From NCBI RefSeq assembly GCF_003172875.1, contig NZ_QGKM01000023.1, positions 1-64,000 of the forward strand: a stretch of DNA of 64,000 nt, given 5' to 3'. A program made the translations under genes and the position numbers. The stretch comes from Leucothrix pacifica. GTDB lineage: Bacteria > Pseudomonadota > Gammaproteobacteria > Thiotrichales > Thiotrichaceae. The first letter of the stretch is position 1. Each line of letters begins with the position of its first letter. Of the stretch, positions 20,032-29,384 are shown piece after piece. The notes below the pieces were generated by a model that was not told where the DNA came from, did no database searches, and was given only the letters and a program-made list of their open reading frames with translations.

Positions 20032-21630
20032 CTAAGAGTCGTCACCCAGAAATGGACGCTGCGTCATCGCCTTGCGCACTAACAAGGGCGACGCGCGGTA
20101 ACGATCCTCACCATAAGTCGAGAGTAAATTATCGAGGATGGTAGCTACATTCACTGTACCAATCGCATCCGCCCACGCCATAGGCCCTTTGGGGTAATTC
20201 ACACCAAACTGCATCGCTGTATCCACCGCCTCAGCACTACATACCTGCTGATTCACCGCATCGCTACCCTCATTGGCCAACATGCACACCGTGCGCATCA
20301 CACACAAACCGGGAATATCATCAATCACCGACACCGTTTTGCCCAAGGCCTGCCAGAAGCCAATCGCCTCCTCCAGTGCAGATTCTGAGGTTTGATCAGC
20401 CGCAGCAATCGCAATGCGGGTCGCCTTGGCATAGTCCAGCGCCAAATCAAACACCACCAGATCCGACACACCATCTTCAGCCACCGCCTGTGTCGCCAAA
20501 CGGCCATCGGTCCGTGCCAATATCGCTTCACCACACACAATCAAAAAATCATCCGGTTGATCCGCCGTTTCACGCTCCACCGCGATACCGGCCTTATTCA
20601 TCAGATCAATCAATACCGGCGCATAAGGCGCATCACCCACCAATGTCACCATCGGCGGTGGCTCGCACGGTGGTGCCAGCAAAATTTCAGCGTTTGCATC
20701 ACTGTACCTAACGCCTACATTGCTTGGGGCCTCCGGGCTTTGTCCGCTATCACCCGCAATGTCCTCACGATAATCATAAAAACCACGACCTGATTTACGC
20801 CCCAGATATCCCGCATCCACCAACTCTTTTTGAATTAATGACGGAGTAAACCGTTGATCACCGTAATAAGCAGCATGCACCGAGCAGGTCACCGCGTAAT
20901 TCACATCCAGACCAATCAGATCCATCAGCTCAAACGGCCCCATACGAAAACCAGCGCAATCACGCATCAACGCATCGATGGTAGCCACATTTGCACCACC
21001 CACCTCAAGCACACGCAACGCCTCAGCATAAAATGGTCTGGCCACACGGTTCACAATAAATCCCGGTGTCGAGCGGGTGTGAACAGCCTTTTTGCCCCAC
21101 TGCGTAGCCGTATCAAACACCGCCTCAGCGACACTGCGCTCAGTCGCTAAACCACGCACCACCTCTACCAGTTTCATCACCGGTGCCGGGTTAAAAAAGT
21201 GCATGCCCACCAAGCGCTCAGGACGCTCCAATGCCGCACCAATCTCAGTGATCGACAATGACGAGGTGTTACTGGCAAAAATCGTTTGCTGACTACATAA
21301 ACCTTCAAGCTCTCTAAACAGCGATTGCTTGATATCCAGCCTTTCAGCTACGGCCTCAATCACCAAATCCGCTGCCGCCAGATCAGTCATTTGATTCACA
21401 GGAATAATCCGGGCAATCAACGACTGCTGCTCCTCATCACTCATGCGCCCGCGAGCAACTAACTGATTTAGCCCTTTAGTAATCTGCTGCACACCTTTGA
21501 GTGCCACACCTTCAGCCACGTCAAACAACAAAACCGGATGACCCGCTTTAGCTGCTACCTGAGCAATACCCGCGCCCATCGTGCCCGCCCCGATGACTGC
21601 AACAATGTTATCGGTATCCAATGCTGCCAT
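20032..21630 (-). CDS. paaH: 3-hydroxyadipyl-CoA dehydrogenase
   Basis: A 532-residue NAD-dependent 3-hydroxyacyl-CoA dehydrogenase. The Rossmann motif VAVIGAGTMGAGIAQVAA occupies residues about 12-30, NTSSLSI and GMHFFNPAPVMKLVE give the catalytic core, and TPGFIVNRVARPFY opens the C-terminal domain. A second 3HCDH-type C-terminal domain follows (ALGKTVSVIDDIPGLCVMR). It oxidises 3-hydroxyadipyl-CoA in the phenylacetate pathway. It starts 3 bp after paaG, so the two are co-transcribed and probably coupled. Slightly longer than the common 475-510-residue PaaH. Confidence 0.92.
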   Translation of the reverse strand: MAALDTDNIVAVIGAGTMGAGIAQVAAKAGHPVLLFDVAEGVALKGVQQITKGLNQLVARGRMSDEEQQSLIARIIPVNQMTDLAAADLVIEAVAERLDIKQSLFRELEGLCSQQTIFASNTSSLSITEIGAALERPERLVGMHFFNPAPVMKLVEVVRGLATERSVAEAVFDTATQWGKKAVHTRSTPGFIVNRVARPFYAEALRVLEVGGANVATIDALMRDCAGFRMGPFELMDLIGLDVNYAVTCSVHAAYYGDQRFTPSLIQKELVDAGYLGRKSGRGFYDYREDIAGDSGQSPEAPSNVGVRYSDANAEILLAPPCEPPPMVTLVGDAPYAPVLIDLMNKAGIAVERETADQPDDFLIVCGEAILARTDGRLATQAVAEDGVSDLVVFDLALDYAKATRIAIAAADQTSESALEEAIGFWQALGKTVSVIDDIPGLCVMRTVCMLANEGSDAVNQQVCSAEAVDTAMQFGVNYPKGPMAWADAIGTVNVATILDNLLSTYGEDRYRASPLLVRKAMTQRPFLGDDS

Positions 21631-21633
21631 AGT

Positions 21634-22422
21634 TTAGAATCCTTTAAATTCTGGCGCTCGTTTGTTAATGAAGGCTTGCACGCCCTCACGATAATCTTCC
21701 GTAGCACTCGCCAGACTCTGCAAGTCACGCTCCATATCCAGCTGCGTATCCAGATCATTACTCTGAGATGCATTAATCGCCTGCTTGATATACGCCAAAC
21801 CTTGCGTTGGCTGTGTTGCTAAATGTAAGGCTAACTTATTCACCTCTGGCATCAGTTGATCATCATCAACCATTTGCCAAATCATGCCCCACTGTGCCGC
21901 TTGCTCAGCGCTGACTTTGTCGCCCATCATCGCCAGGCCCATCGCTCTGGCGCGCCCGACCAACCGTGGCAATGTCCAGGTACCACCTGCGTCCGGCACT
22001 AAGCCCAAACGACAAAACGCCTGAATAAACGAGGCAGACTTTGCTGCAATAACAATGTCGCAAGCCAAGGCAATATTAGCGCCCGCCCCCGCTGCCACAC
22101 CATTCACAGCACAAATCACCGGCATTTCCAGCGTCATAATATTGCGCACGAAAGGATTGTAATTTTTCTCCAGTGACTCACCCAGATCCACAGGCTTATC
22201 TCCGCTCACATCACGATCCGCCAAATCCTGACCGGCACAAAAACCACGACCATTACCTGTCAAAACCATGCAACGAACTGACTTATCAGCACGAATCACC
22301 TCAAATGCAGCACGGATTTCAGCATGCATCTCACCATTAAAACTGTTCAGGCGATCCGGCCGGTTTAAAGTCAGGGTCGCTACACCATCACCGATGCTCA
22401 GTTCAATCGTGTTATAACTCAT
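21634..22422 (-). CDS. paaG: 2-(1,2-epoxy-1,2-dihydrophenyl)acetyl-CoA isomerase
   Basis: A 262-residue crotonase-fold enzyme. The oxyanion-hole segment GRGFCAGQDLADRDV and the second loop AAGAGANIALACDIVIAA are present, with the aspartate typical of isomerases in LVPDAGGTW. PaaG converts the ring epoxide to the oxepin and also isomerises later double bonds. It is the first gene of the minus-strand paa group; the upstream 230-bp region contains the gltX terminator and presumably the operon promoter. Paralogy with PaaF (hydratase) is the main alternative, but the QDLADRDV segment is PaaG-like. Confidence 0.9.
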   Translation of the reverse strand: MSYNTIELSIGDGVATLTLNRPDRLNSFNGEMHAEIRAAFEVIRADKSVRCMVLTGNGRGFCAGQDLADRDVSGDKPVDLGESLEKNYNPFVRNIMTLEMPVICAVNGVAAGAGANIALACDIVIAAKSASFIQAFCRLGLVPDAGGTWTLPRLVGRARAMGLAMMGDKVSAEQAAQWGMIWQMVDDDQLMPEVNKLALHLATQPTQGLAYIKQAINASQSNDLDTQLDMERDLQSLASATEDYREGVQAFINKRAPEFKGF

Positions 22423-22577
22423 AGTCTAGTCCTTAATTTCCTAGTATTCACGCGTACCGTATCGATAAGTACGCGCCTGCTCCTCAAGATAATTTCAATA
22501 TACATCAGGGGGATAAAGAGATACAGAATTATTATGTAAATACAATATTGCGTATCACAAAACACCAATCCCTAATA

Positions 22578-22610
22578 AAAAGCCCCTGCACTAACCGATG
22601 CAGAGGCTTT
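22578..22610 (-). terminator. gltX terminator
   Basis: On the minus strand, AGCCTCTGCA and TGCAGGGGCT pair as a stem with one wobble or mismatch and are followed by TTTTTATT. It lies about 50 bp after the gltX stop codon and upstream of paaG. Confidence 0.85.
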
Positions 22611-22655
22611 CTGACTAATCGCAATGCAAATACTGCACCGCCTTAGCGTGAATGA

Positions 22656-24062
22656 TTACGCAGTGGTCTCAGCAATAAATGCAATCGCCTTCTCAATACG
22701 CTGCAAAGTGCGCTCGCGTCCCACCAAATTCAGAGTGACATCCAGGCCCGGTGACATCGGCGTACCCGCAACGGCCAAACGCAGTGGTGGCCCCACCTTA
22801 CCCATGCCCAGCTCCAGAGCTTCACAGGTCGCGTTAATCGCTGACTGAATCGACTCAGGGTTCCAATCGTCCAATGCTGCCAAACGGTCATGCGTTGCCT
22901 GTAATGTCGCATCCACACCTGCTTTGAACTGCTTCTTCTGCGCTTTGGCATCGTAGCTATCAAAATCTTCAAAGAAATAGCGTGAAGTCTCAACAAAATC
23001 TACCAGATTCTTCGCGCGCTCACGCTGCCCCTCAATCACATCCGCCAGTGCCGGGCCATTGCTGATATCCAGCTTTTGATTCTCCAGATGCCACTGCAAA
23101 TGCCCTTCAATTACCTCAACTGGCAAACTCTTAAAATACTGCTGATTCATCCAGTTCAGCTTTTCCGTATTAAACGCAGACGCTGCACCGTGAATATCTT
23201 CTAACTCAAAAAACTCCAGCATTTCCTCACGCGAGAAAATCTCCTGATCACCATGTGACCAACCCAAACGAATCAGGTAATTCAGCACCGCCTCCGGCAA
23301 ATAACCATCATCGCGATACTGCATAACGCCTACTGCACCGTGACGCTTCGACAAACGCTTGCCATCATCACCCAGAATCATTGGGACATGCGCAAACGCC
23401 GGCACAGTGGCGCCCAAGGCTTTCATAATATTGATCTGTCGCGGCGTGTTGTTAATGTGGTCATCACCACGGATAACGTGCGTCATGCCCATATCGATAT
23501 CATCAACCACCACCGTCAGGTTATAAGTCGGCGTACCGTCGGAACGTGCAATGATCAAATCATCCAGCTCACGGTTATTGATGACGATGTCACCTTTCAC
23601 CAAATCTTTGATGACAACATCACCTTCCAGTGGGTTGCGGAAACGGATAACCGGCTCAACACCCTCAACCGGCTCAGTACGGGCACGGCAACGGCCGTCG
23701 TAACGTGGCTTCTCTTTATTCGCACGCTGTTGCTCACGCATCTCTTCCAGCTCTTCTCTGGAACAATAGCAATGATAGGCATGACCCTCATCCATTAGCT
23801 GCTGAATCACCTCAGCATAGCGATCAAAACGCTGAGTCTGAAACACCGGGCCTTCATCATAATCCAGCCCCAGCCATTCCATCCCTTCTAAAATGGCATC
23901 CACAGAAGCCTGTATCGAACGCTCACGATCCGTATCTTCAATACGCAGTGCAAATGAACCACCCGTCTTGCGGGCATACAACCAACTATATAAGGCAGTG
24001 CGGGCACCACCAATGTGTAAATAACCCGTAGGGCTAGGGGCGAAACGTGTCTTAACGGTCAT
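22656..24062 (-). CDS. gltX: Glutamate--tRNA ligase
   Basis: A 468-residue class I aminoacyl-tRNA synthetase charging tRNA-Glu. The HIGH-type motif is [18 protein letters not shown] and the KMSKS-type motif is [16 protein letters not shown] cysteine-containing insert ([14 protein letters not shown], then GRCRAR) is the zinc-binding region seen in many proteobacterial GluRS. Length is standard for GluRS rather than the shorter GluQRS. It is a housekeeping gene with its own terminator downstream. To its right the sequence becomes decayed and then enters the CRISPR island. Confidence 0.95.
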   Translation of the reverse strand: MTVKTRFAPSPTGYLHIGGARTALYSWLYARKTGGSFALRIEDTDRERSIQASVDAILEGMEWLGLDYDEGPVFQTQRFDRYAEVIQQLMDEGHAYHCYCSREELEEMREQQRANKEKPRYDGRCRARTEPVEGVEPVIRFRNPLEGDVVIKDLVKGDIVINNRELDDLIIARSDGTPTYNLTVVVDDIDMGMTHVIRGDDHINNTPRQINIMKALGATVPAFAHVPMILGDDGKRLSKRHGAVGVMQYRDDGYLPEAVLNYLIRLGWSHGDQEIFSREEMLEFFELEDIHGAASAFNTEKLNWMNQQYFKSLPVEVIEGHLQWHLENQKLDISNGPALADVIEGQRERAKNLVDFVETSRYFFEDFDSYDAKAQKKQFKAGVDATLQATHDRLAALDDWNPESIQSAINATCEALELGMGKVGPPLRLAVAGTPMSPGLDVTLNLVGRERTLQRIEKAIAFIAETTA

Positions 24063-24171
24063 AGGTCGGGTCTGGATATAAAAAATAAAGGATGAAGGGT
24101 ATCATTTTGTCCGTTACATCAAAAGCCGTCTATTCCATATTAAGGAATGGTAAAGGCGATAATTTCTAACA

Positions 24172-24510
24172 TTGTCTAAACAACAATTCAAAACACATCA
24201 TAGCTGGGCGAAAGAGCCTGAAACATTCACCGGCCCATTGTTAGAAGATGTTGTCAAAATCGCCTGTGGTGGTGCTACAAAGATCAATATGAAAGCGTTG
24301 AATGATTACGCCATTGACGTTGACTTCGCCTATGCAAAATCCCTCAAGCCTATCGTAGCGCACAGCGTTAACGGCAAACGCATGTCGGTTCGTGACAAAG
24401 GACCACTATGGATTATGGTGCCTTCGGATAAGCTAAAGTCAAAACCAAAAGAACTAGATGGCATGCTGATCTGGCAGCTAAGTGACATCATCGTTATGGA
24501 AAATAGCTAA
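24172..24510 (+). pseudogene. 5'-truncated molybdopterin-domain-like protein
   Basis: The readable 112 residues match the C-terminal part of small secreted oxidoreductase molybdopterin-binding-like proteins: FTGPLLEDVVKIAC, ALNDYAIDVDF and VNGKRMSVRDKGPLWIMVP. The signal peptide and first strands expected for the family are absent, and only a TTG is available as start. Proteins of this kind often precede a GGDEF protein, as here. I therefore read it as a decayed 5'-truncated gene at the CRISPR-island border; expression from TTG cannot be excluded. Confidence 0.6.
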
Positions 24511-24522
24511 TACGCTGACTCG

Positions 24523-25482
24523 ATGAAACTTCCTCAAACCTACCAATTACACAACATCTTTCTAATGTTGCTTGGACCACTGTTGATTATTTGCATACTC
24601 ATCAGTGGTAGCTACATCGTCGAGACGTTTAAGGATGTCGCTTACACCAAGCAAAAGTCGTTCTGGTCGATTGTGCAACTAGACAGAGAACTCGCCCACA
24701 CACAGGTGAAAGTAAATGAGTACATCCACGACTTGACCACTGCCAAGTCTTTGGAAATGTCCTACAACATCCTGTGGAGCCGTATTCCTATTGCCATGAA
24801 TACACTCAGTAAGGATGTCTCACTTGCCCGAATAGAAAACAGCTCTAATATCACCGTCCTGATCGATGACTTATTCGTCGATGTGAAACGTTTTGAATCC
24901 GTTATTGTGGGGCAGGATAAAATCAGCAAGGTGGCATTGGCTGTCTGGAAAGACGTGCTCAGAGAGCATGAAGAAGCCATTCGTGGCAACCTCATACACA
25001 ATCTGGCATCAAGCAATAGCATCTACGCGAAACAAACCACGACGACGATCTTAAAAGCAGCGACTATTCCACTGTTCTTTGTGATTTGCTTTTTCCTCTA
25101 CCTCAGTTATTTGCTATCCGCACTGTGGAATGAGCAACAAATCAACCAGAAAATGCTGGACCATGACAGTATGACTAAACTGCATAGTCGTGACTTCATG
25201 ATGAACACCCTGAAAACACTGTCTAAAACTAACGAGCCCTTTATTCTTCTGGCGATGAAAAAGCCTTGTAGGATTGGTGAGGACAGCATATAGGCGAGTA
25301 CCAGTACGGGTGGCGTGGTTTCGACACTCTGTGACAACCACACTCAGTGCATTTTAGAGCTGGCGGACAATGCGATGTATGAAGCTAAGCGCAATAAGCT
25401 TAAAACGATTTATTGGGCCAGTCAGGAGCAAAAGCCCAACGAAAATGCGCCTAAGCCCATAGAAGTGCCTTTACCCGTATGA
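24523..25482 (+). pseudogene. GGDEF protein remnant with internal deletion and stop
   Basis: The N-terminal two-helix sensor part looks intact (membrane helix near residues 10-32, a periplasmic region, second helix near 180-205) and enters the GGDEF domain at DHDSMTKLHSRDFMM. About 80 residues including the GG(D/E)EF site are then missing. The frame stops at 25291-25293, and the same frame resumes with the GGDEF C-terminus ELADNAMYEAKRNKLKTIYW. The protein cannot be a diguanylate cyclase. The last ~60 bp run antisense to the 3' end of cas6, placing the CRISPR-island junction near 25425-25440. Confidence 0.8.
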
Positions 25483-26363
25483 GTAAACTGGCCGAGAAAT
25501 AAAATCGGCCAGAATGCCTGCAAGGAATCACCTGACAAGGTTATCTGTCCCATCAGCCCACCCATTTTAACCGGCGTTTTCTGACGTGAGGAATAGCGCG
25601 TCCAGTCTTGCCAGTACAACTCCCGCTTTAACACCGGCACCTCGCGAGCCTGAGCCGACAAAGCCTTAAAATCCAGCTCTAAAGACTGATCCGTATGAAA
25701 TGACTGCAATAAAGAAATACGCCGCATTAACACACTAAACAGCGCATAAAAATCCAACTCTGCCGCTTTAATCTCACGCCCCTTTAAGCGAAGTCTCAGT
25801 GGCGTGTTAAAACTCACCACCACCTCGCCCGAAGGACACGGCGGTACCTCCGGCATCAGCGGTGGCAACAACTGTAACGATTCACCGGGCGTATAAACAC
25901 GTTGCCACAGATCACTACGCTGTGACAAACCAGTCACCTCAAATTGCCCCTGAGCAGAACCCAAGCCACGCTCCCCTGCTTTTTCAAAGGCATATAGCAT
26001 ATAAGGGACATGTTGATTTCCCGCACCAAACACCGTGAAGTACACCTGTAAATCTTCACCGGCCTCTACTGTCGTTTTTTGTGCCGGGTCAGGAATAATG
26101 ACGAACGGATGAGGCGCTGCAGTATACTTGCGCATGACCGTTGTATCAGCCGGTGGCGGCGTTTCAAACACATAACTATAAACACAGTTGCGATACAGCA
26201 AGCAACCACCACACTCCGGCTTGCCAGTGACACACACAACCGATTTTAACGAATGACCAAACAAGCCACGCCAGGCCGACCCCGTGTAAGCAGGCAGTTG
26301 AATCGTACTTAAGGCACGCGCATGTACCCGATACTGAGCCAGTGGCAACTTCAGAGTCTCCAT
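25422..26363 (-). CDS. cas6: CRISPR pre-crRNA endoribonuclease Cas6
   Basis: A 313-residue Cas6 of the long, cysteine-containing type. The N-terminal YTGSAWRGLFGHSLK and a CxxC...C cluster (PECGGCLLYRNCVY) are typical of this Cas6 branch, and the C-terminal glycine-rich loop TGKGTSMGLGAF lies near residues 294-305. It cleaves the repeat transcript to release crRNAs with an 8-nt 5' handle, loaded into the Csm complex. It sits directly after csx16 (2-bp gap), forming a two-gene unit separated from the csm operon by array 1. Catalytic residues cannot be assigned with certainty from sequence alone. Confidence 0.9.
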   Translation of the reverse strand: METLKLPLAQYRVHARALSTIQLPAYTGSAWRGLFGHSLKSVVCVTGKPECGGCLLYRNCVYSYVFETPPPADTTVMRKYTAAPHPFVIIPDPAQKTTVEAGEDLQVYFTVFGAGNQHVPYMLYAFEKAGERGLGSAQGQFEVTGLSQRSDLWQRVYTPGESLQLLPPLMPEVPPCPSGEVVVSFNTPLRLRLKGREIKAAELDFYALFSVLMRRISLLQSFHTDQSLELDFKALSAQAREVPVLKRELYWQDWTRYSSRQKTPVKMGGLMGQITLSGDSLQAFWPILFLGQFTHTGKGTSMGLGAFSLGFCS

Positions 26364-26365
26364 GG

Positions 26366-26665
26366 TTATGATCCTGATAATTTTGTTGCCTGATACGGCT
26401 CCAAGCGCGCGCCAAACTCACGCATATCCTGCGCGGTTAACTCCTTGCCCCTGCGGTCAGACGGAAGCTCCAGCGTTAGATGTAAGTACTGACCACCCCG
26501 TGCATTTACCTCAGCAACCAGATTAATCGGCAATGTACCTAATACACGATCCCCCTGCTGCACGATTGTCACATCAAAATGCGCTAAACGCTCATCAACA
26601 TGAAAGCCCTCGGACTCTGCCCACTCAACTGCACCGGGGTGTCGGGAAATGAAATACGTTGTCAT
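26366..26665 (-). CDS. csx16: Csx16 (VVA1548 family), probable ring nuclease
   Basis: About 99 residues from ATG 26665; an upstream in-frame codon at 26716 adds 17 unconserved residues. The whole chain follows the Csx16 pattern: TTYFISRHPGAVEWA, then GDRVLGTLPINLVAEVNARGGQYLHLTLELP, then RGKELTAQDM. Csx16 proteins accompany type III systems and are thought to act on cyclic oligoadenylate as CARF-like ring nucleases. Here it would shut down signalling started by Cas10. It is co-transcribed with cas6. A degraded copy of the ACAAGCTTG palindrome lies 69 bp upstream. Confidence 0.88.
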   Translation of the reverse strand: MTTYFISRHPGAVEWAESEGFHVDERLAHFDVTIVQQGDRVLGTLPINLVAEVNARGGQYLHLTLELPSDRRGKELTAQDMREFGARLEPYQATKLSGS

Positions 26666-26734
26666 GAAAAATCTCGCTTGTTGAATGATTCGATATTGGG
26701 AGCGTAACGATATCACCTTACGTTGTCACGGTTC

Positions 26735-26743
26735 ACAAGCTTG
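26735..26743. promoter_or_regulatory. Half-conserved ACAAGCTTG operator-like site upstream of csx16
   Basis: ACAAGCTTG matches the centre of the TTACAAGCTTGTAA palindromes upstream of cas10 and cas2. It is 69 bp before the csx16 start, compared with 71 bp for cas10, and it abuts the distal end of array 1. Confidence 0.4.
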
Positions 26744-27617
26744 CGGGAATCCCTTCTTCATCAGGGCATCATTTTCACAGAGCTGGCAGAAGGATTAAGC
26801 ACAATCCCGTTAACGTCTTAATCCCTTCTTCATCAGGGCATCATTTTCACCTAGACCTACTCGATAAAGGTTTTGGCGCACAGGTCTTAACCCCTTCTTC
26901 ATCAGGGCATCATTTTCACATCAGCTAAAGAAAAAGAGACGGCGGCGGCGGCGGTCTTAATCCCTTCTTCATCAGGGCATCATTTTCACGGATTCTCTGC
27001 CTGCTATTCCCCTGAAGTCATCAGTCTTAATCCCTTCTTCATCAGGGCATCATTTTCACCAAAAACAATTTTTATTTCTGAAGAAGGTAGAGGGTCTTAA
27101 TCCCTTCTTCATCAGGGCACCGTTTTCACAATCTACGACTGCGAAATCATCAAAGCCATCCCCGTCTTAATCCCTTCTTCATCAGGGCACCGTTTTCACG
27201 TACAGGGCAGCGTAATCTTGAATCATGAGGGGTCTTAATCCCTTCTTCATCAGGGCATCGTTTTCACGCACTAATAGACCATATAAACCCATTAGGGGAT
27301 AATGTCTTAATCCCTTCTTCATCAGGGCATCGTTTTCACAATCTTGACTTCGGTTAAACCTCTAAGCCCTAAAGGTCTTAATCCCTTCTTCATCAGGGCA
27401 TCGTTTTCACCCAGGCTAGGTTGAGTCATCGGATACCACTACGTGTCTTAATCCCTTCTTCATCAGGGCATCGTTTTCACACAGAGTAATTGAATACAAG
27501 GAAATGTTTCACGTCTTAATCCCTTCTTCATCAGGGCATCATTTTCACTTCGACAATGAAGGAACAAAAGAACTATGCAACGTCTTAATCCCTTCTTCAT
27601 CAGGGCATCATTTTCAC
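26743..27617 (-). CRISPR. CRISPR array 1: 13 repeats, 12 spacers
   Basis: Repeats are 36 nt. On the transcribed minus strand they begin GTGAAAACGATGCC and end GGGATTAAGAC, so the crRNA handle would be ATTAAGAC. Spacers are 32-36 nt. The leader is on the right (27618 onward) and the array is read leftward. Repeat 1 (26743-26778) has a decayed distal end and is therefore the oldest. Variants form blocks: repeats 1-5 and 12-13 carry CATCATT on the plus strand, 6-7 carry CACCGTT, 8-11 carry CATCGTT. The third spacer ends in a run of GGC triplets. Confidence 0.98.
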
Positions 27618-27702
27618 TGCAAGCATCAATTCCAGCCTTTGCAATCAACCACTTACAAAGGGGCTTAGCGGGATTTTGCGTTCCCAAAAAGCTAGGTTTC
27701 AC
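27618..27702 (-). promoter_or_regulatory. Leader of CRISPR array 1
   Basis: About 80 bp nearly identical to the sequence right of array 2 (40602 onward). The first ~60 bp differ by a single base, and GAAACCTAGCTTTTTG is shared near the far end on the minus strand. It lies between the array and the stop codon of the small membrane protein, so it must hold any array-specific promoter and the integration signals. Confidence 0.85.
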
Positions 27703-28125
27703 TCATTTCACCTCCTGATTCAACACGCAAACTTGCGCTAAACGTGTTTGGTTAAATTGTTGCAAATCTTCTGGTTCACAGTCTATCACAACTTCATGAA
27801 TATCCCGATCCACCTGCGCCAGCATCAAGCCATCAAAAAACGCCGGATCATTCAATGCCGGGATTTGGTAACGCTTACCAGCCTCCTGCATGGGCAACAT
27901 CCCCAGCAAGCCCTGAAGCTCCGCGCGGGTAAGGTTTTTACGGCGGATTTTGCCCGGTAGTGTGGCACTAAAATTGTTCTCTGGTACATGCAGGGTAATC
28001 GCAATCAGATCGTTGTCGCGCTTTTCATTGCGTAGCAGGTATACCCAGATCATCAGAGAAATTAATCCGGTAAAAATACCGACGACAATGCCGATTTTGT
28101 CGAGCGTGTCCCAAGTGCTTGCCAT
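27703..28125 (-). CDS. Small membrane protein, candidate type III CRISPR effector (Csx23-like?)
   Basis: A 140-residue protein with one N-terminal membrane helix (residues about 11-31, IGIVVGIFTGLISLMIWVYLL) followed by a positively charged RNEKR stop and a ~105-residue cytoplasmic domain. That domain contains ATLPGKIRRKNLTRAELQG and has no recognised catalytic motif. It is the last gene of the cas10-csm operon, 28 bp after the CARF-HEPN gene, and abuts the array 1 leader. The organisation (short helix-plus-soluble domain, type III context) resembles membrane effectors such as Csx23 or Cam1 that respond to cyclic tetra-adenylate. That parallel is architectural; I cannot show homology by eye. 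Confidence 0.7.
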   Translation of the reverse strand: MASTWDTLDKIGIVVGIFTGLISLMIWVYLLRNEKRDNDLIAITLHVPENNFSATLPGKIRRKNLTRAELQGLLGMLPMQEAGKRYQIPALNDPAFFDGLMLAQVDRDIHEVVIDCEPEDLQQFNQTRLAQVCVLNQEVK

Positions 28126-28153
28126 TCCTTACCTCTCAATATTCCCATTAATC

Positions 28154-29350
28154 CTAGTTTGGAATCAGAACTTTAAATGCACGTCGAAGTGCCAAACTTA
28201 GTGACGTACGGTTAGCTAAAGCTTTTTTGACAGACTCATGTGACTGAGAACTACTATGAGCAAGGTTATTCCGAATACCTCGTAACATTAAATACTCATT
28301 CCAGCTGTCACTGGGCTGCTCTTTTTCATAATCACCTTTCGCTTGGCTACGAACATTGTAACTCTCCAAACCATTTGGATATTCTTCAGCGAGCTTGGTA
28401 ATAAATGCTTCAAATCCATACAGCGTAGCTCGAAGCAAATTATCGTTTTCCAAAGCTTGCCACGCCACCGCTGACTGGCGCTGATGCGGTTGGTTCTTTT
28501 CTACCCATGAAAAACGTTGCTTTAATGCAGGTAGAAACAAAGCGGCATGGGGAGAACAAACCTCCTCTTCCTTTTTCAACAACGTGAGAAAATTTTTCAA
28601 TTTGACCTGTGCTTTTTGGACGCTGTTTGTCTGTTCGTAAAAGGATGCATCTCGCAAACTATCCAGTGCATTTTTACTAAAACCTGACTGCTCCAGAAGT
28701 GGAACAAAGCTACCGTAGTCTCCACTCTCATCGTAAATAGCCAATGCCTGGTTCCAGCGATCTAACTCTAATAAACCACCGAGCTGCATAACTGGCGTAA
28801 TATTGTCTGAAGTTAACTCCAATGCACCGTAATGAATCCCTGAAATAGTCACCTCTTTCAGGCTTTGTAACACCAAAGCACTTTGTTGAACCAACATTGG
28901 AAGGTGGCGCAATCCATGGGTAACATCCAGTATTGCTGTGTCTTTGTGATTAAAGCAGTTAACCAATATCTCCAGTGTTTTTGTTTGTTCTTCGTAATTT
29001 CGTCCATACGGAATCAATTTCAATACGCAGGGAATTCCGAGCACACCCTGTAGGTGAGCGGCCAGTTGATTCAAAGTTTCCTGTGTGACCTGGTCGTTTT
29101 GTGCTGCCTCACCCAGCTTTAGTAATTCCTCCTCCAAATCAGCATGTTCAGATAACTCTGTCTCTAGTAATAAGTTATCCCACATGCTGCCGGTCGTTCC
29201 GAGAATCACTAACTCATCTGGCGATACCTGTTTACAGAGTTCCAACCCAAAAAAGCGAGATGTTCTACGGCTTTTATCTTCAAACTCGTAGGTTGCTTGA
29301 CGGTAGTTGCTACTGGCCTTTCCCAGCATTGTGACAAGTTTATGTGGCAA
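28154..29350 (-). CDS. CARF-HEPN ribonuclease, TM1812/Csx2 (Csx1-like) family
   Basis: A 398-residue protein. The N-terminal CARF-type domain has the TM1812 features LGTTGSMWDNL (50-60) and the DxTHG motif DVTHG (142-146). The C-terminal helical domain ends with a HEPN RNase motif RNNLAH, R360 to H365. Members bind cyclic oligoadenylate made by Cas10 and then cleave RNA. It lies between csm5 and the small membrane protein on the operon strand, with 34- and 28-bp gaps. Both conserved motifs are intact, so activity is expected; the preferred ring size cannot be read. Confidence 0.88.
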   Translation of the reverse strand: MPHKLVTMLGKASSNYRQATYEFEDKSRRTSRFFGLELCKQVSPDELVILGTTGSMWDNLLLETELSEHADLEEELLKLGEAAQNDQVTQETLNQLAAHLQGVLGIPCVLKLIPYGRNYEEQTKTLEILVNCFNHKDTAILDVTHGLRHLPMLVQQSALVLQSLKEVTISGIHYGALELTSDNITPVMQLGGLLELDRWNQALAIYDESGDYGSFVPLLEQSGFSKNALDSLRDASFYEQTNSVQKAQVKLKNFLTLLKKEEEVCSPHAALFLPALKQRFSWVEKNQPHQRQSAVAWQALENDNLLRATLYGFEAFITKLAEEYPNGLESYNVRSQAKGDYEKEQPSDSWNEYLMLRGIRNNLAHSSSQSHESVKKALANRTSLSLALRRAFKVLIPN

Positions 29351-29384
29351 AGCGGTCTCCGATATTTGTATGGATTAGTAGTTC

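Noticed and set aside
24523-25293. An intact signalling protein with a sensor domain
   Set aside because: The frame ends inside a GGDEF domain that lacks its active site, and the GGDEF C-terminus continues after the stop, so it is a remnant.
27463-27702. A 79-codon frame starting in the array 1 leader with a good AGGAGG upstream
   Set aside because: It consists of leader followed by CRISPR repeat and spacer sequence, with the same SENDALMKKGLR peptide recurring because each repeat is translated. The AGGAGG is within the end of the preceding membrane-protein gene.
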